Below, one piece after another: positions 36,010-49,300 of a DNA stretch of 64,000 bases. Origin of the DNA: Apostichopus japonicus. Its lineage: Eukaryota; Echinodermata; Holothuroidea; Aspidochirotida; Stichopodidae. The notes under the pieces were generated by a model that saw only the letters and a list, made by a program, of their open reading frames with translations, searched no databases and was not told the DNA's origin. The position numbers and the translations under genes were made by a program. Location: contig NC_092576.1 in NCBI RefSeq assembly GCF_037975245.1, forward strand, positions 42,783,611-42,847,610, in the 5' to 3' direction. Within the stretch, counting starts at the first letter, position 1; the number at the start of each line of letters is the position of its first letter.

Positions 36010-36490
36010 CACTTTATTTTGTATGCACAAAGTCAACAAGGGAATGATTGATCAATGCCGTCCTTGGTGGGTGGGTAGTCCATGATAACTTGATGAACTA
36101 TTATCATTTTGGTGCACATATCATGAATATTAATGAAGTCACAGGGTCAACATAAAATTCTTCCAATTAACTGCAATAATTTGGCAACCACAAGTTGGAG
36201 TTTCTTTAAACTTGGTATGGTGATATTGGTACACCACCTTTAAAATGTTGATGTGTCTTGCAATTGATATCATGCATATTTATGAGGAGGCGGGATGATA
36301 TTTACTTTTGTAACCACAATATATGCACAATAACTAGACTAGGGAATGATTGATAGGTCTTGATAGGTGGGTGGGTGGTCCATTATAATTAGATAAACTC
36401 TATTGATTTTGGTGTTCATAATGAATATTAATGAGGTCACAGGGTCAAACGTTAGTATGTTATTAGTTGGTAGCCTACAAATCGATAACT
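36010..36490. repeat. Two diverged copies of a dispersed repeat
   Basis: GGGAATGATTGAT...GGTGGGTGGGT(A/G)GTCCAT...GAATATTAATGA(A/G)GTCACAGGGTCAA occurs at about 36040-36150 and 36340-36450, about 300 bp apart. No coding potential is seen. Confidence 0.6.
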
Positions 36491-38784
36491 ATATTTATGA
36501 GGAGTGTGGCTTTGCATTACTAGGTGACAAGTTGGTATAATTAATAACTTCACAAGGCAATGATTGAACTTTCTTCATCATTACACACTTTAAGTGTTTT
36601 CTGTTTTTTTACATTTATTCTATTATTTTCTTTTGAAATACAAAACAAAGTAAAGTTTGAGTCATTGTATTTCAGTTGTTGTATTTCTCTGGGGTGTTTA
36701 AGCCAAAAACAGGCCTCTTGTTCCTTTTTTTCTTCTCATTCCTGGGCCTTTTGAAAATGATGTACTCATCGTTTAAAAAAAGTTAATAAAACTACCCCAG
36801 CCGCACGGCTAGTAAATGAGCAGTGATGTAAGATGTAAAGTCCAGTCATGTGGGTATCATTCACTTGGCAAAACAGAAACTTTTCACCACATGTCCACAC
36901 GATTTGTCTCCTTCACCGTTAGGACCATGTCCCCTCTATTCACTAACAATGCAATGAATGTATGGTACGCCGTCGATTGCTCCCCAACCTAGACTGGAGT
37001 GTCGTATGGGCTTACCGTTTTCAGAATGAGTAGTGGACACCCTAAGGTACCAGTAGATTGAATTTCAATTCTGAGGTCTCGTCCCTGTGGCTCTGATGGA
37101 TATTATTTCTGGCCGGGCCCATTATCCCCAATTTTCATACGATCTGTCATCTTTGAAGGCAGTATCTCTTGAAGGGGTCATGCGAAACATAAACTATGTC
37201 ATGAAACCTAATCTTTAGAACCCCGGGGAGCTACCCCTGTGAATGAGAAGTCATAGCCCTCTCCCCGAGGCGTGTGAAGTCTTGAAAATCACCATAGCTG
37301 GGCTAAATCGTGTGTAATGTCGAATGACAAATGGTGATGAAGGTGATAAATCAGATCTTTAAATATACCCTTCATGAATTTTAGCCCCTTCCTTTAACGG
37401 CAAATGGGTCAATTATTTTATTAAAAATCCATCCCCGTATATAGCCTACACTAATTGGGCCTGATCTAATTTCTAATGCGCTTCCTCTAGAAATGGACCG
37501 GCCCATTTCTTTGTGAAAACTGTGCAATATTTATGGTACCTTTGAAAAGCTATGCAGTAAGTTTGGTGGCCCTATCTTATCCCCCGAGGGAGTTATAGAG
37601 GTCCAAAATACCGTCCCCTAAAAAAAGTCCCTCGAGTTCCGTTAATACTTGTGACCCCTGTACAGAGTAAATGTAGAAATGAATTTTCATATTGATTTTG
37701 ATCTATCTATTCAATATTTTCTCTCTTACTGGACTTCTTCCGACTCAAAATGACTCACCAAATCTGCAATTTGTGCCCCGCATTTATTACCCTCTCGGAG
37801 ATATGGGGGCACCAAAAAGGGCCCATTTCTGATCATTTTTGATTACCGATACCAAACGACGGAATATCGTCCTAAAAATCAATCATCGTACTTAATGACG
37901 GTATTCCAACCTTTCCAACATTTTTTCCGGTTACTCGGGTCAAAGGTCATGAGATCACGAATATCCAGCCTACCCGGTCGGTTAACCCTCTTAAAAAAAA
38001 CTAATGGTTAATTCTGATACTAACTCTCAAGACAACTCTAACGATACTAACCGCAGCTCCCTGTGATGTTCGGTTAAAAAGTTATGGGGGCTGGAAACAT
38101 TAGGCAGGTACATAATTGGTCGCTTTTAATTAATAACTCATTAATTAGTAAGATACGATCTCGAAAATTGTTTTATCGGCTTTAGCAGTTCATTTTACGT
38201 CAGAATATTCATTTTGGTGAGAATCGGATGATGTATCAATTTTGACCTTGGGGAGGGGGCGAACCTCGGGGTCCCCAAAATTCAACATTCTCCAAATAAC
38301 TTGAACTTCGAGATTTACCATTAACACATAATTAAACATTTTTTGGAGCTATTTAGAGGTAGCTGTGACCTCGTCTTGATATTTTATGAATATATTAAGC
38401 AATTTTTCGCAATATTTTTGTTTTGGCGGCCATTTTGTCTTGGGTCTACCGATTACCTCGAAACTCAGAATGCGCACGTAGGTTTATATGCCCTATTATA
38501 TGACACCTCAAATTTAAAAAAAAATTATACAACAAAGAAAATATGGACCATAACATATATGCCCCATACTATGTGACGTCACTTCCGGAATGAATCAGAT
38601 GGCAACTTCCCGGGGCAGATCGATAATAGACCTATCGTCTAGCACATACGTGCCGAATTAAAAGGCCACAGCACCTACTGTCTATGAGTTACAGCTTCCC
38701 TTGGGGTTAACTAGGGGTTGGTTTAAAACCCGGAAGTGACGTATGATCCTCTTAAAAATTCTTGGGCTAATTACTGCATACTAG

Positions 38785-39680
38785 GGGTACATCGACCGTG
38801 AACATGAACTCGATCCTACATCTGGTATGTATTTTACAGGGTTTAATGTTTTCACGTCTATAGTGTTCACCTGAGGGTTACTTTGACCTTGCCGCCATTT
38901 TGTCCAACGTGACTTCCGGTCGAAAAAAAACCTGCGCACAACCCGTACGACCTCATAGAATGCCCCTAGCCAAATTTCGAAAATTTTCGTCCTAGTTCAT
39001 TTTTGACCTCCCGGTGACCTATGACCTCGAACCGGATGTCAAGGTTTCTCGACCTGGATCAAAAGGTCTTGACCTCAGCTACTTCCGTACGAAGTTTGAA
39101 GATGATCGAACAAGGATTCGCTAAACCCGACGATTTTGTGCCCGAAACTTTGCCCCCTCCTAACTACGTCACCGGAGATGCTAGAACCTTGCGCTTTTGA
39201 TATGTTGGTACCCTAGGGTACTCCTACCAGCCCTCCAAATTTCAAATCCCTAGAATAAACATAGCAAATTCTAAAGCAACCCCTAGTTTGCCTACCTTCT
39301 AGTAAACGACACTTTAGTAGTATATGAGTACTATTGCATTTTTTGGCTAAAGTCGATGAGGGGGGTATAAGGGGAGTCGGGGACACCCTTGGGGTATTTG
39401 GTATGGTAGACCGAACGTATGTACCCACCATCTCGAAATATCAATTCCCTACCTGAGGAGAATCCCACCCTAAAAGATGATTTGTGGGGAACTAATTGAT
39501 ACTAAATGTCGAGATTAATTATAATTAATTAAAACATTAATTAAAACCTCTTTCTGACCTTTTACGAACTCGAAACATAGCTAAATCGATTCACCATGAA
39601 ATTTAGTTAAATATGAAGTAGGTCTAAAGAGTTCAACATTAAGGTCGAGGTCAGAAATTAAATTCATAAATGATGTCTCT
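38785..39680. repeat. Direct repeat, long copy
   Basis: It matches 40420-41010 from CATCGACCGTGAACATGAAC to AAGGTCGAGGTCAGAAAT at roughly 85-90 percent. This copy has about 280 bp (about 38930-39205) that the other lacks. Confidence 0.8.
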
Positions 39681-40419
39681 ATTCTCTAAAAACTGGTTGA
39701 ACTCTAAGGGCGTGTGAGTGAACTCGAGGGACGTGTGAGTGAATTTTAGGAACGTGAGTGTTGAACTTGAGGGACGTGGGTCGTTGGAATTAGAAATCGT
39801 TATTAAAAATACTTCCGGAGGTCTGATGGTTGCAGTTGGTAGCGAATGTGACCTCGATGTGTGCCGACATTCAATCTTGACCCTAGGGCGCCCTCTATTT
39901 TTATTTTTTCGACCATGCCGTCTACCATATTAATTTTTATAACCATTTCTTTCAAATAATTCTGTTTAAATTTCTAAAAATACTACAGCCCCGACAAACC
40001 CCGTGGTGCAGGTTTTTTCTCGATCGATCACTGTATGCGCGCGTTATGCACCGATGAAGATGCGCAAAATCGTTCCCCCCCCCCCCGTATCTCCTCAGGA
40101 CGGGTCGCGATACCAAAATCGAGGTCGGATTCGAATTAATCGACTCCAAATACCCCCCGGAGACGACTCTCGGTGTTGAGAGTAGACCGTACCCCCCATT
40201 AATGCGCACGTCTCTACGGTTCAAGTTTTAGCACAGTTAGGACCCCGGACCAACCCAGTCCCTAGAGTTCATCATTCACGTCCCTCGCATTCAATATTGT
40301 TTTGTTAACATATTCTACCGTTTCCACGAGCCCTGTGGTAGGCTGATGACGGCCATCTTTTCAGGATAAAACCGCTAGTGTGTCCCCTTTCCAAAACAGG
40401 ATGAAACTTGTAGGTGTGT

Positions 40420-41010
40420 CTCATCGACCGTGAACATGAACTCGATCCTACATCTGGTATGTATTTTACAGGGTTTAATGTTTCACGTCTTTAGAGTTCA
40501 CCTGAGGGTTACTTTGACCTTGCTGCCAGTTTTGTCCAGCGCGACTTCTGGTCGAAAAAGGGTACCCCTACCAGCCCTCCAAATTGCAGGTCCCTAGGGT
40601 AAACATAGCAAATTCTAAAACAACCCCTAGTTTGCCTACCTTCCAGTAAATCTACATTTTAGTAGTACATGAGTACTACTGCATATTTTGGCTAAAGTCG
40701 ATGTGGGGGTATATAAGGGGAGTCGGGGACACCCTGGGGGTAGTTGGTATGGTAGACCGAACGTATGTGCCCACCATCCCGGAATATCAATCCCCTCCCT
40801 GGGGAGTAACCCACCCTAAATGATGAATTGTGGGGAACTAGCTGGTACTAAATGTCAAGATTAATTATAAATAATTAAAATATTAATTACACTTCTTGCC
40901 GACCTCCTACAAACTCGAAACATAGCTAGATCGATTCAGCATGAAATTTACTTAAATATAGTGTAGGTCTCGAGAGTTCAACATTAAGGTCGAGGTCAGA
41001 AATGAATCCG
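40420..41010. repeat. Direct repeat, short copy
   Basis: This is the second copy of the unit at 38785-39680. It lacks the roughly 280-bp middle part and joins GGTCGAAAAAGGGTACCCC directly. The copies are about 1.4-1.6 kb apart. Confidence 0.8.
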
Positions 41011-41040
41011 TATATGACCTAACCCTAATCCTGCTAACAC

Positions 41041-44000
41041 CTCTGTGAATGTCCTTGTTGTTAATTCCGTGGTATCTTTCCCCTTAATCCAATTTAGCAC
41101 TCCAAACAAATTAATATGGAGTTCTGATAGCAGCAGACTGTTTTGTTTGTCACCTTATCTGAATATTCATTGTGAAAGCATCATGGTTTATTGGTTACCA
41201 TGTTCAAAGAATGCAATACCTTTGTGACATAGTTCAAATAATGTGATAGCATCACATGCTATTTGGGTCATCTACTTAATTTTACATCAATCGGTCTCTT
41301 CACTTATAATGAACATGTCAAGAAATGAGATTTCCATTCATCTGTGAATAAAAGTTCATGAAATAACAATTAAATACCATTTTTAATTGCCACATGAGTT
41401 TATTGAAAGCACCAAGCTACAGCCTCAAAAGATTCAAATATTAAATTTATTAAGCACAAATAGGCTGTGATGTATCATATTGCTGCTTTTCCCAGCAACT
41501 AGATCGCAGTAGAACAGCCAATTTAATGTGATGTATTCAACCATAGTAATGTGCAGGTAAATTGCTCTGGAGATATAAGCAGACACAAAGCATACAAACT
41601 TCCTAACAAATGAAAATGAAAGTGAGAATTTACATGCAAGGAGTTTGTCAAACTGAAGCACCACCAGCTTTGGTATTTCCAAGATACATTTGGCATGGCA
41701 AGGTAGTGTCAAAAACTACTAAATGCCATTCACAAATGCACATGAATTGTGGTTGCTGTTGTATTTGATCCAGGCACAATGTAACAATTTCTTGCTAATT
41801 AAACAAACAGGTCTTTGCATACTGACTTGACAGCAAGGAAATGTCAATTGACTGTCAAGACTGACTGAAACCACAGAATGTTTGACAAACAATGGTTGAG
41901 TTCATTTATTGCAATGTTCAGAATATAGCATAACATGTACCCTGAATCCCTATTCCATTCCACAACAAACCTTTTCACAATGAAAAAAAACCTTCTTTGA
42001 CTTAACAGATCTGTTAATATATATACCAGAACATTTGGTACCTGTGATTTGCGAAGGGCATATTTCTATAGAGTTTTTATTTAACATTTAATAGTTATTT
42101 TTAACGATGCTTTTTAATTATTAGTCACTTGAATCAAACTTCTTCTTCATTAACTGTGTGATTAGATGGCAGAAATGTGATAATTATGATGGCAACATAA
42201 AAAAGTACCAACAAAAATTTTACTATAAGTACTGTCATTTGTACACTTGGACTGTCCAGCCAAATCAGTCCCTGTGTGATTACTGTCATGTCTTTCTGCT
42301 ACTACTGCACTCATGAAACTTTCTCTATGAGGCTTCTTATGCCCTTCAGCATGTCTCTTGACATAAATAGAATGAAGAGATAAAAAGTTTCAACACAATA
42401 TGCATAAAAAATATAAATATGATGTCTTGTATTTTGTGTGAGTATTTGCCAGTTTTGCAAAAAGAGCAGTTTTGCACACTTAAGACAGCAATGTTATGCC
42501 CACTGCCATGGTGGAATTATTGCACTTCTCCTCATATAATGTCAGATATTGTTGCCAACAAATGATTGAACAAACACCGACCCATTGACTAAACTGAGAG
42601 GATTAACATTTCTAGTAGCCAGAGGAAAGTTTGTGGTTGCAATCATGACCCTGGTGTGTATGAAGAATGGAAAAGATTCCTGGTGGTGGAATCTTTACAC
42701 TCATATAAACTTTGAAAGAACTTTCAGATATGAAACACATCAATTACAAGCTGTGGTTGTAAGCTTCTATAGCTAAGAGTTCTTAAGTTTGTTTCTACTT
42801 CAAATGTACAGTGGGACTTTGATAGCTATTAAGTGACCTCCCTAACTTCTTCAATTCATGGTGACATGATGTAGCCAACAACACTGAGCAAAACTTGCAT
42901 CCAACATTCACAAAAGTTTACCAAACAAAGAGTTCCCAGAGCACTTAAACAAACATGGTTGAATGTATACCCCTAATCCATTAAAATCACACTCAAATGA
43001 TGAAGTTCTAACACAAAATTTTCATTCCTTTTGAATACTGATAAGTTACCACTTCAAACTGGGAATATATAAAAAAAGATTGAATGATTTGCAAACCCTG
43101 AATGTATTGAAATGCTGCAGGTTTCATAAAAACAAGGCTCTACTTTACTCATATTAAAGTACCATGTGTTAAGCTGAAAGAAAAAGTCATAGTGTAATAG
43201 AATTCATAAATACATAAATGGTGACATCCTAGCATAGTATTGTGAACAAACCTACCACCTTGATGGTTAACTATTTCATGTTAACACAAGAACTGTAGAA
43301 AGCTAATTGTGATTTGCCAATTTTGAGCTGTCTACATTACTGCAATAGTTCAATCTGTCAAGCAATCCCACTTGCCTCAAACACAGGACTGCAGGCTTTA
43401 CAGTTGGTAAAGGATGGCTTAGCCAAAGTGCTGTCATACAGTTGCAGTGCTATGAGTGGTTTCACACCACCCATTCAGTAGTTACTTCAAAGTGGTACTG
43501 TAGAAAGATGGATAACAGCTGGATGGAATGACAGAGTGAAGATGCTGAGTCACAATACATCAAGTGGCATACTGTAGCTGGTTTGAGCTAAAAGTTACAC
43601 TCCAATATGGGAGAGTCTTTTGAATATCCCATTGCTCAGACTTACACCAGTATTTTACATATACTGTGCTTGCTCTCCATTAACCAGGTGCCACTCCTTT
43701 AATGAGGAATAACAACATTTTGCTCCAAACGTCTCGATTCATACTAAGCATCCACCATGGAAATACTGTAATTTATCATGATGGTAACTTCCATAGACCA
43801 GTCATAGAACCATGCAAAATATTTTTTTGTGTCTTTGTGTGCAGCTTTACTTTCATTTCCAATGATTTTGGTTGTGACATCATCCCATATTCATAGAATA
43901 GGCACCTGGCTGAAACATAAGAAAATGGATGTTATCAAAGACAAATGAAACAAGATAAAAACAGTAATGAGTAGTGCCACCTTCAGATAGTATCTTGATT

Positions 44001-44419
44001 TTGACTCACTGGTGGATATTAAGCAAAGGGACAAACAAAAGCAGAATGCAAAACTAAATTGAAATTTTTATGAGGCAACATTAAATATTTCTTAAGTTCT
44101 GATATAATTATGACGTGCAGTATCAAAATATTACATTATTAAATGCAGTTAAGCAAGAAAAAAAAGAAAGATTAAATGTCCATTTTGCTGTTCTTCAAAT
44201 TGTATTTTACATGTTTTCTCCTATTATGACTGCTGACATGGAAGCAACCCTACAGTTTTTTTGCTTTCAATGTGGAAAATCAACATACCAGTTAATATAG
44301 ATGTGAAAGCTCCTATTCTACAAGATTGGAAACCTTTGACCCATGCTAAATTAAATGGATATTTGGCCTCCAAGAAAACAACAGTGCACACATGCTAATA
44401 ATAGTCCATCAATGGGTGT
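41041..44419. other. AT-rich noncoding DNA
   Basis: Only short chance frames occur. No splice-bounded coding segment, RNA gene or element end was recognised. Confidence 0.4.
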
Positions 44420-44427
44420 CCTATTAG

Positions 44428-44690
44428 GGTGACAGCCCGATATTCATAAGGTTCTATATTCATAAGGTTCATTGTTCATAAGGGTCATCATCCATAAGGT
44501 TCATTGTTCATGAGGTTCATTATTAATAATGAGCAAAAAGGTTCATTATTCATAAGGTTTGTTATTCATAATGAAAAAAAATGTTCGTTGTTCGTAATTG
44601 GTAAAAGCGTTCGGTTTTTATCATGGTGAAAAAGGCTCCTTATTCATAATAAGACGAAGGGTTCGTGGTTAAGGAGCGTACAAGTTTGTA
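44428..44690 (+). repeat. Left terminal inverted repeat with ATTCATAAGG subrepeats
   Basis: At least six copies of (A)TTCATAAGG(T)TC, exact or one base off, lie in the first 130 bp. More diverged TTCATAATRA units follow. Confidence 0.75.
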
Positions 44691-45119
44691 TATTTTTTGG
44701 CCCTTTTAGAGACGGGCCCTGAATGGGGTGTCGGGGTTGGTGTTTATGTGGGGTTGGGCCCTACCCTAGACCACTCCACCACCGATCCCCACCTGACCCT
44801 CCCTCTTAGAAAATACTATAGTGACCCTTAAGAGAATCTGATCATATTTCATTTTTGGTGGGCTGAGGAATGTGTCTTTTTCTAAATGTTGAGCTTTGAC
44901 CCTGAAATTTGTTGCACAATAGATACAGTACCTGAGAGGCTACCAACATATTCAAAGTACAACCCCATAGCATTTCCGGTTCAAAAGTTATGACCACCCA
45001 AATTTAGTACATATAGGCATGGAATATATGAGACAGACTAAGCAAACACTTAGGACCCCATATTTTAATGCACCTAATAGTGCAGGGCTTATTAACTGAA
45101 AATTCAGGCATTCAACATC

Positions 45120-45450
45120 TGAATGTAACGGTAGGCGTCTTGGTGTTTGAATCATATTTTCAACGCTAGTGTTAAGATTCTGAACACTTTTCTCCTTTTT
45201 TTAACGCCCGGACGCTTATTCGAACACTAAGTTATTGGTTCATTTTGGAACGCCTGGATGCTTATTTGAACACCTTACCGTATTTCAATGCCTTCAACTT
45301 CAGACGCCTATAGTGTTCAATTTCTGAATGCCTAATGTTCTACTTCAGAACATCCAGTGTTTTATTCTCAGAAATAGAACATTAGACGTTCGGAAATAAT
45401 ACACCAAAGTTCAGAAGTTGAGCACTAGCCTTCAGAAATTAAACACATTG
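45120..45450. repeat. Degenerate GAACGCC/GTTCGAA-type subrepeats
   Basis: Words such as GAACGCCTGGATGC, GAATGCCTAATGTTC and GAACATCCAGTGTT recur about every 20-35 bp in alternating orientation. They may be a second, older element end nested inside the composite transposon. Confidence 0.45.
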
Positions 45451-45547
45451 GTGTCGCCAAGAGGGGGCCAAGGAGGCTTGTGCCCCCTAGAAAAACTTGG
45501 GCCCCCGTTCCCCCCCCCCCCCCCTTACTGAGGTTTGGGCTTTTCAA

Positions 45548-46103
<556 letters not shown>

Positions 46104-46228
46104 CTTTTTATAAAAATTTGCTGAAAGGCCATCACTGCCGGGAGATTTGTCATTAGTTAAAGAGTTAAGTGATATACTACACTCCTCGAACGTAAGTTCC
46201 CCTTCACAGCTATTAGAGTCATTCTGAT
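46104..46228 (-). mobile_element. Internal LINE fragment sandwiched between AAAT arrays
   Basis: From AAACTTTTTATAAAAATTTGC to GATTTAAATGCTT the sequence is identical, as far as I can read, to about 48930-49065 inside the neighbouring LINE (part of its ORF2 just before the RT core). It has neither LINE end. It is flanked on both sides by AAAT arrays. Confidence 0.9.
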
Positions 46229-46340
<112 letters not shown>

Positions 46341-49300
46341 TTTTTTTTTTTTTTTTTTTTTCCTCCGTTTATTTCAACTATACATTAATATACAAATATA
46401 CAAATAACGTATCCATTCAAAAATAGCAAAAGTTAAATAACAATGAAATTGAGCAACACCATGCAGTATAATAACGACCAACATGGCGGATGGAAAACAA
46501 ATTAGTATGATAAGAACAAGTAGAAGAATAACCACAAGAAGAATTCCAGACTTACTAGAAAATATTACAACAAATATCAGCAAATTATAACAATTGAGGA
46601 TGTGGAAATTGCGAAAAATTAAATATTTGAGGTTTTTACTAATGAGGAGAAAGCATCCTTGAGTTCCTCGAAATTAATGTTATTTTTATTATTCTTTTTG
46701 TTATGACGAAAAATATACTTCTCCACCTTTAATGCAAACGTGAACTTATGAATAAATTCATTACAACTTAAGGTCTTGTTTTGACGCTTGGTACTGAAAA
46801 TATAGAACTTAAGATGAAGAATGAGAAAATTTTAAGGGTGACGTTTCTTTAATAAAAACCCGAAGAATAGATCCTCTTTTGTAAAGTGAATATTTATACC
46901 AATCACCTTACTGACCACTTCACCTATAAAAGAAGATGTGATGTGACATTCCCAGAAAAGATGATGAATGGTTTCAATTTCAATTTTACAGAATGAACAT
47001 AACGTGTTGTCAGAGATACCCATGAGGTTAAGGAGTCTGTTGGTTGGAAGAATTCTATGTAAGAAACGGAATTGAAAGTAGGAGAGTCTCGTCTCAGAAA
47101 TAGAGTACCAGGGCATACTGAAAATGTTACTCCAATCGTGACAACTGAAACCCCTAAACTCTGCTTTCCATTTGGCCATAGCAGTTGGCTCCACTGCAAT
47201 TTTAGTCATGTAGAAATTACGATAAAGATACTGAGAAACAGAACCTGTATGAAACAATATGTTATCAAACAAATCAATATTTAAATTACTAATGTCATTT
47301 ATGCTACACCCACTCTGCTTCCACTGAAGAGGGATACTGCGAATCAGTCCCCAGTAAACAGTAAAGGGAAAGTGTGCCAGCTGAAACTTTTCTTTAAAAG
47401 TGTGGTAACTTAGGGCCTTATTGTTAATGTCAAAAAAATCCGAAACAAACTTCACACCCTTTTTGTACATGAAATCATAGTAGAAAATCTTGTTATTGAT
47501 GCGAATATGATGATTGTTCCAAATGATTTGTTTACCGAAGTTATCAGAGGGAGAATAAAAAGAAGCCTCCTGCCAGGCTCTAACTGTTTGGTCTACAAAC
47601 ATATTAGACAAGCGTGGGAGATCTTCCACCCTACAATTACACTGAAAAAGCAGCTTACCACCTAACTTGGACAAACTGTCAGTAAAAAATAGTTTCCAGA
47701 CTCCTTCAGTGTTATCGCAATAACGCTTTATCCAGGTACATTTTAAACTGTTAATGAAACTTGGGATGTGCACAACATTTAAACCTCCTTTATCTAAACC
47801 ATTAATGACACTGTTTCGCTTGACTTTATCCGGGTTTCCTGACCAAATGAAATCAAAAATGGTACTTTCTACATCCTTAATAAAGTCACGCGGTGGGTTA
47901 GGAAGAACCAAAAACAAATACACAAGCTGTGATAGTGCATAACTTTTAACCAGAACGTTGCGGCCTACCGGGGTAAGATCTCTTGTAGACCAAAGTCGCA
48001 AACAGCTTTTAAGCCTTGAAAGTTTGGATATATAGTTTAATCTAAAGAGATCGTTCCCATTATGCGTAAACCAAATACCTAACATCCTAACAGGACCAGC
48101 GGAAAACTTTAGATTATAGTTGTTTACAAAAGCAGGGTGGTGATGGACGTAAGACCCGAGAGGAAACAAAATGGATTTATCCATATTAATAGTCAAACCC
48201 GACGAAATTTTATAAATGTTAAGAATACGGAGAGCTTCATTTAAGGATGACTGGCTACCGTCCAGGAAGAATGTGGTGTCATCCGCATACTGAAGAAGCT
48301 TAGTTTCGATACCACCAATTTCAATACCATGTAATCTGCTACACTTTGTATAGATAGCCAAAACCTCAGTACAAATAATAAATAAGTACGGGCTAAGCGG
48401 GCAGCCTTGACGCACGCCTCGCTGCACCGGAAAAAAACCGGTTGAATAGCCATTATTGCAAACACAAGCTGTGCAGTTGCTGTAAAAAGTACGAACCCAA
48501 TTTATGAAACTTTGACCAAAGTTAAAAAACCTTAAAGATCTTATAAGAAAAATCCACTCTAGTTTGTCGAAAGCCTTCTCGAAATCGACGAACAACATAA
48601 AACCTGACATTTTGTGGAAATTAAAGTGATCAATAAGATCAAGAACGTACCGGATATTTTCCCCAATAAACCGGCCGCGTAAAAAACCTGTTTGGTTTGG
48701 ACCAATGATAGTTTCAATGACACATTTCAGTCTAGCAGCGATAGCCTTTGCACCAATCTTATAATCCGTATTCAGTAAAGTAATTGGGCGGTAATTATTT
48801 AAGTGGGTAGAATCTTTTTCCGGTTTTGGAATGAGGGTAATAATGCCTCTGGATTGTTCATGAGAGAGATGGATATTATTATAGGAATAATTTAAAGAGT
48901 CAACTACATAGTTCCCCAGAAGATGCCAAAACTTTTTATAAAAATTTGCTGAAAGGCCATCACTGCCGGGAGATTTGTCATTAGTTAAAGAGTTAAGTGA
49001 TATACTACACTCCTCGAACGTAAGTTCCCCTTCACAGCTATTAGAGTCATTCTGATTTAAATGCTTCGGGGGCAAATTAAGAAAAATAGTATCCGGGTTA
49101 CAATGACTGCTCTTATATAAATTTCCATAAAACTTTTTGATATTTTGGAGAATAACATTACCGTCCGTATGAATATTACCATTAGCATCACAAATCTTAC
49201 GAATAGAGTTCTTTTGTTTATTGCGTTTCTCAAGGATAAGAAAATATTTGGTGTTCTTTTCGCCTTGTTCTACCCAACGAGCACGAGAGCGGATAATAGT

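Larger units (their letters stand above)
36800..41040. other. 4.2-kb noncoding block of higher GC
   Basis: Base composition changes around 36.8 kb to a more balanced sequence rich in GACCTCG, CCTAGGG and TTCCGG words, and returns to AT-rich at about 41.04 kb. No long reading frame or protein motif is present. The inner part is internally duplicated (listed separately). It may be a non-autonomous element, but ends and target duplications were not found. Confidence 0.5.
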
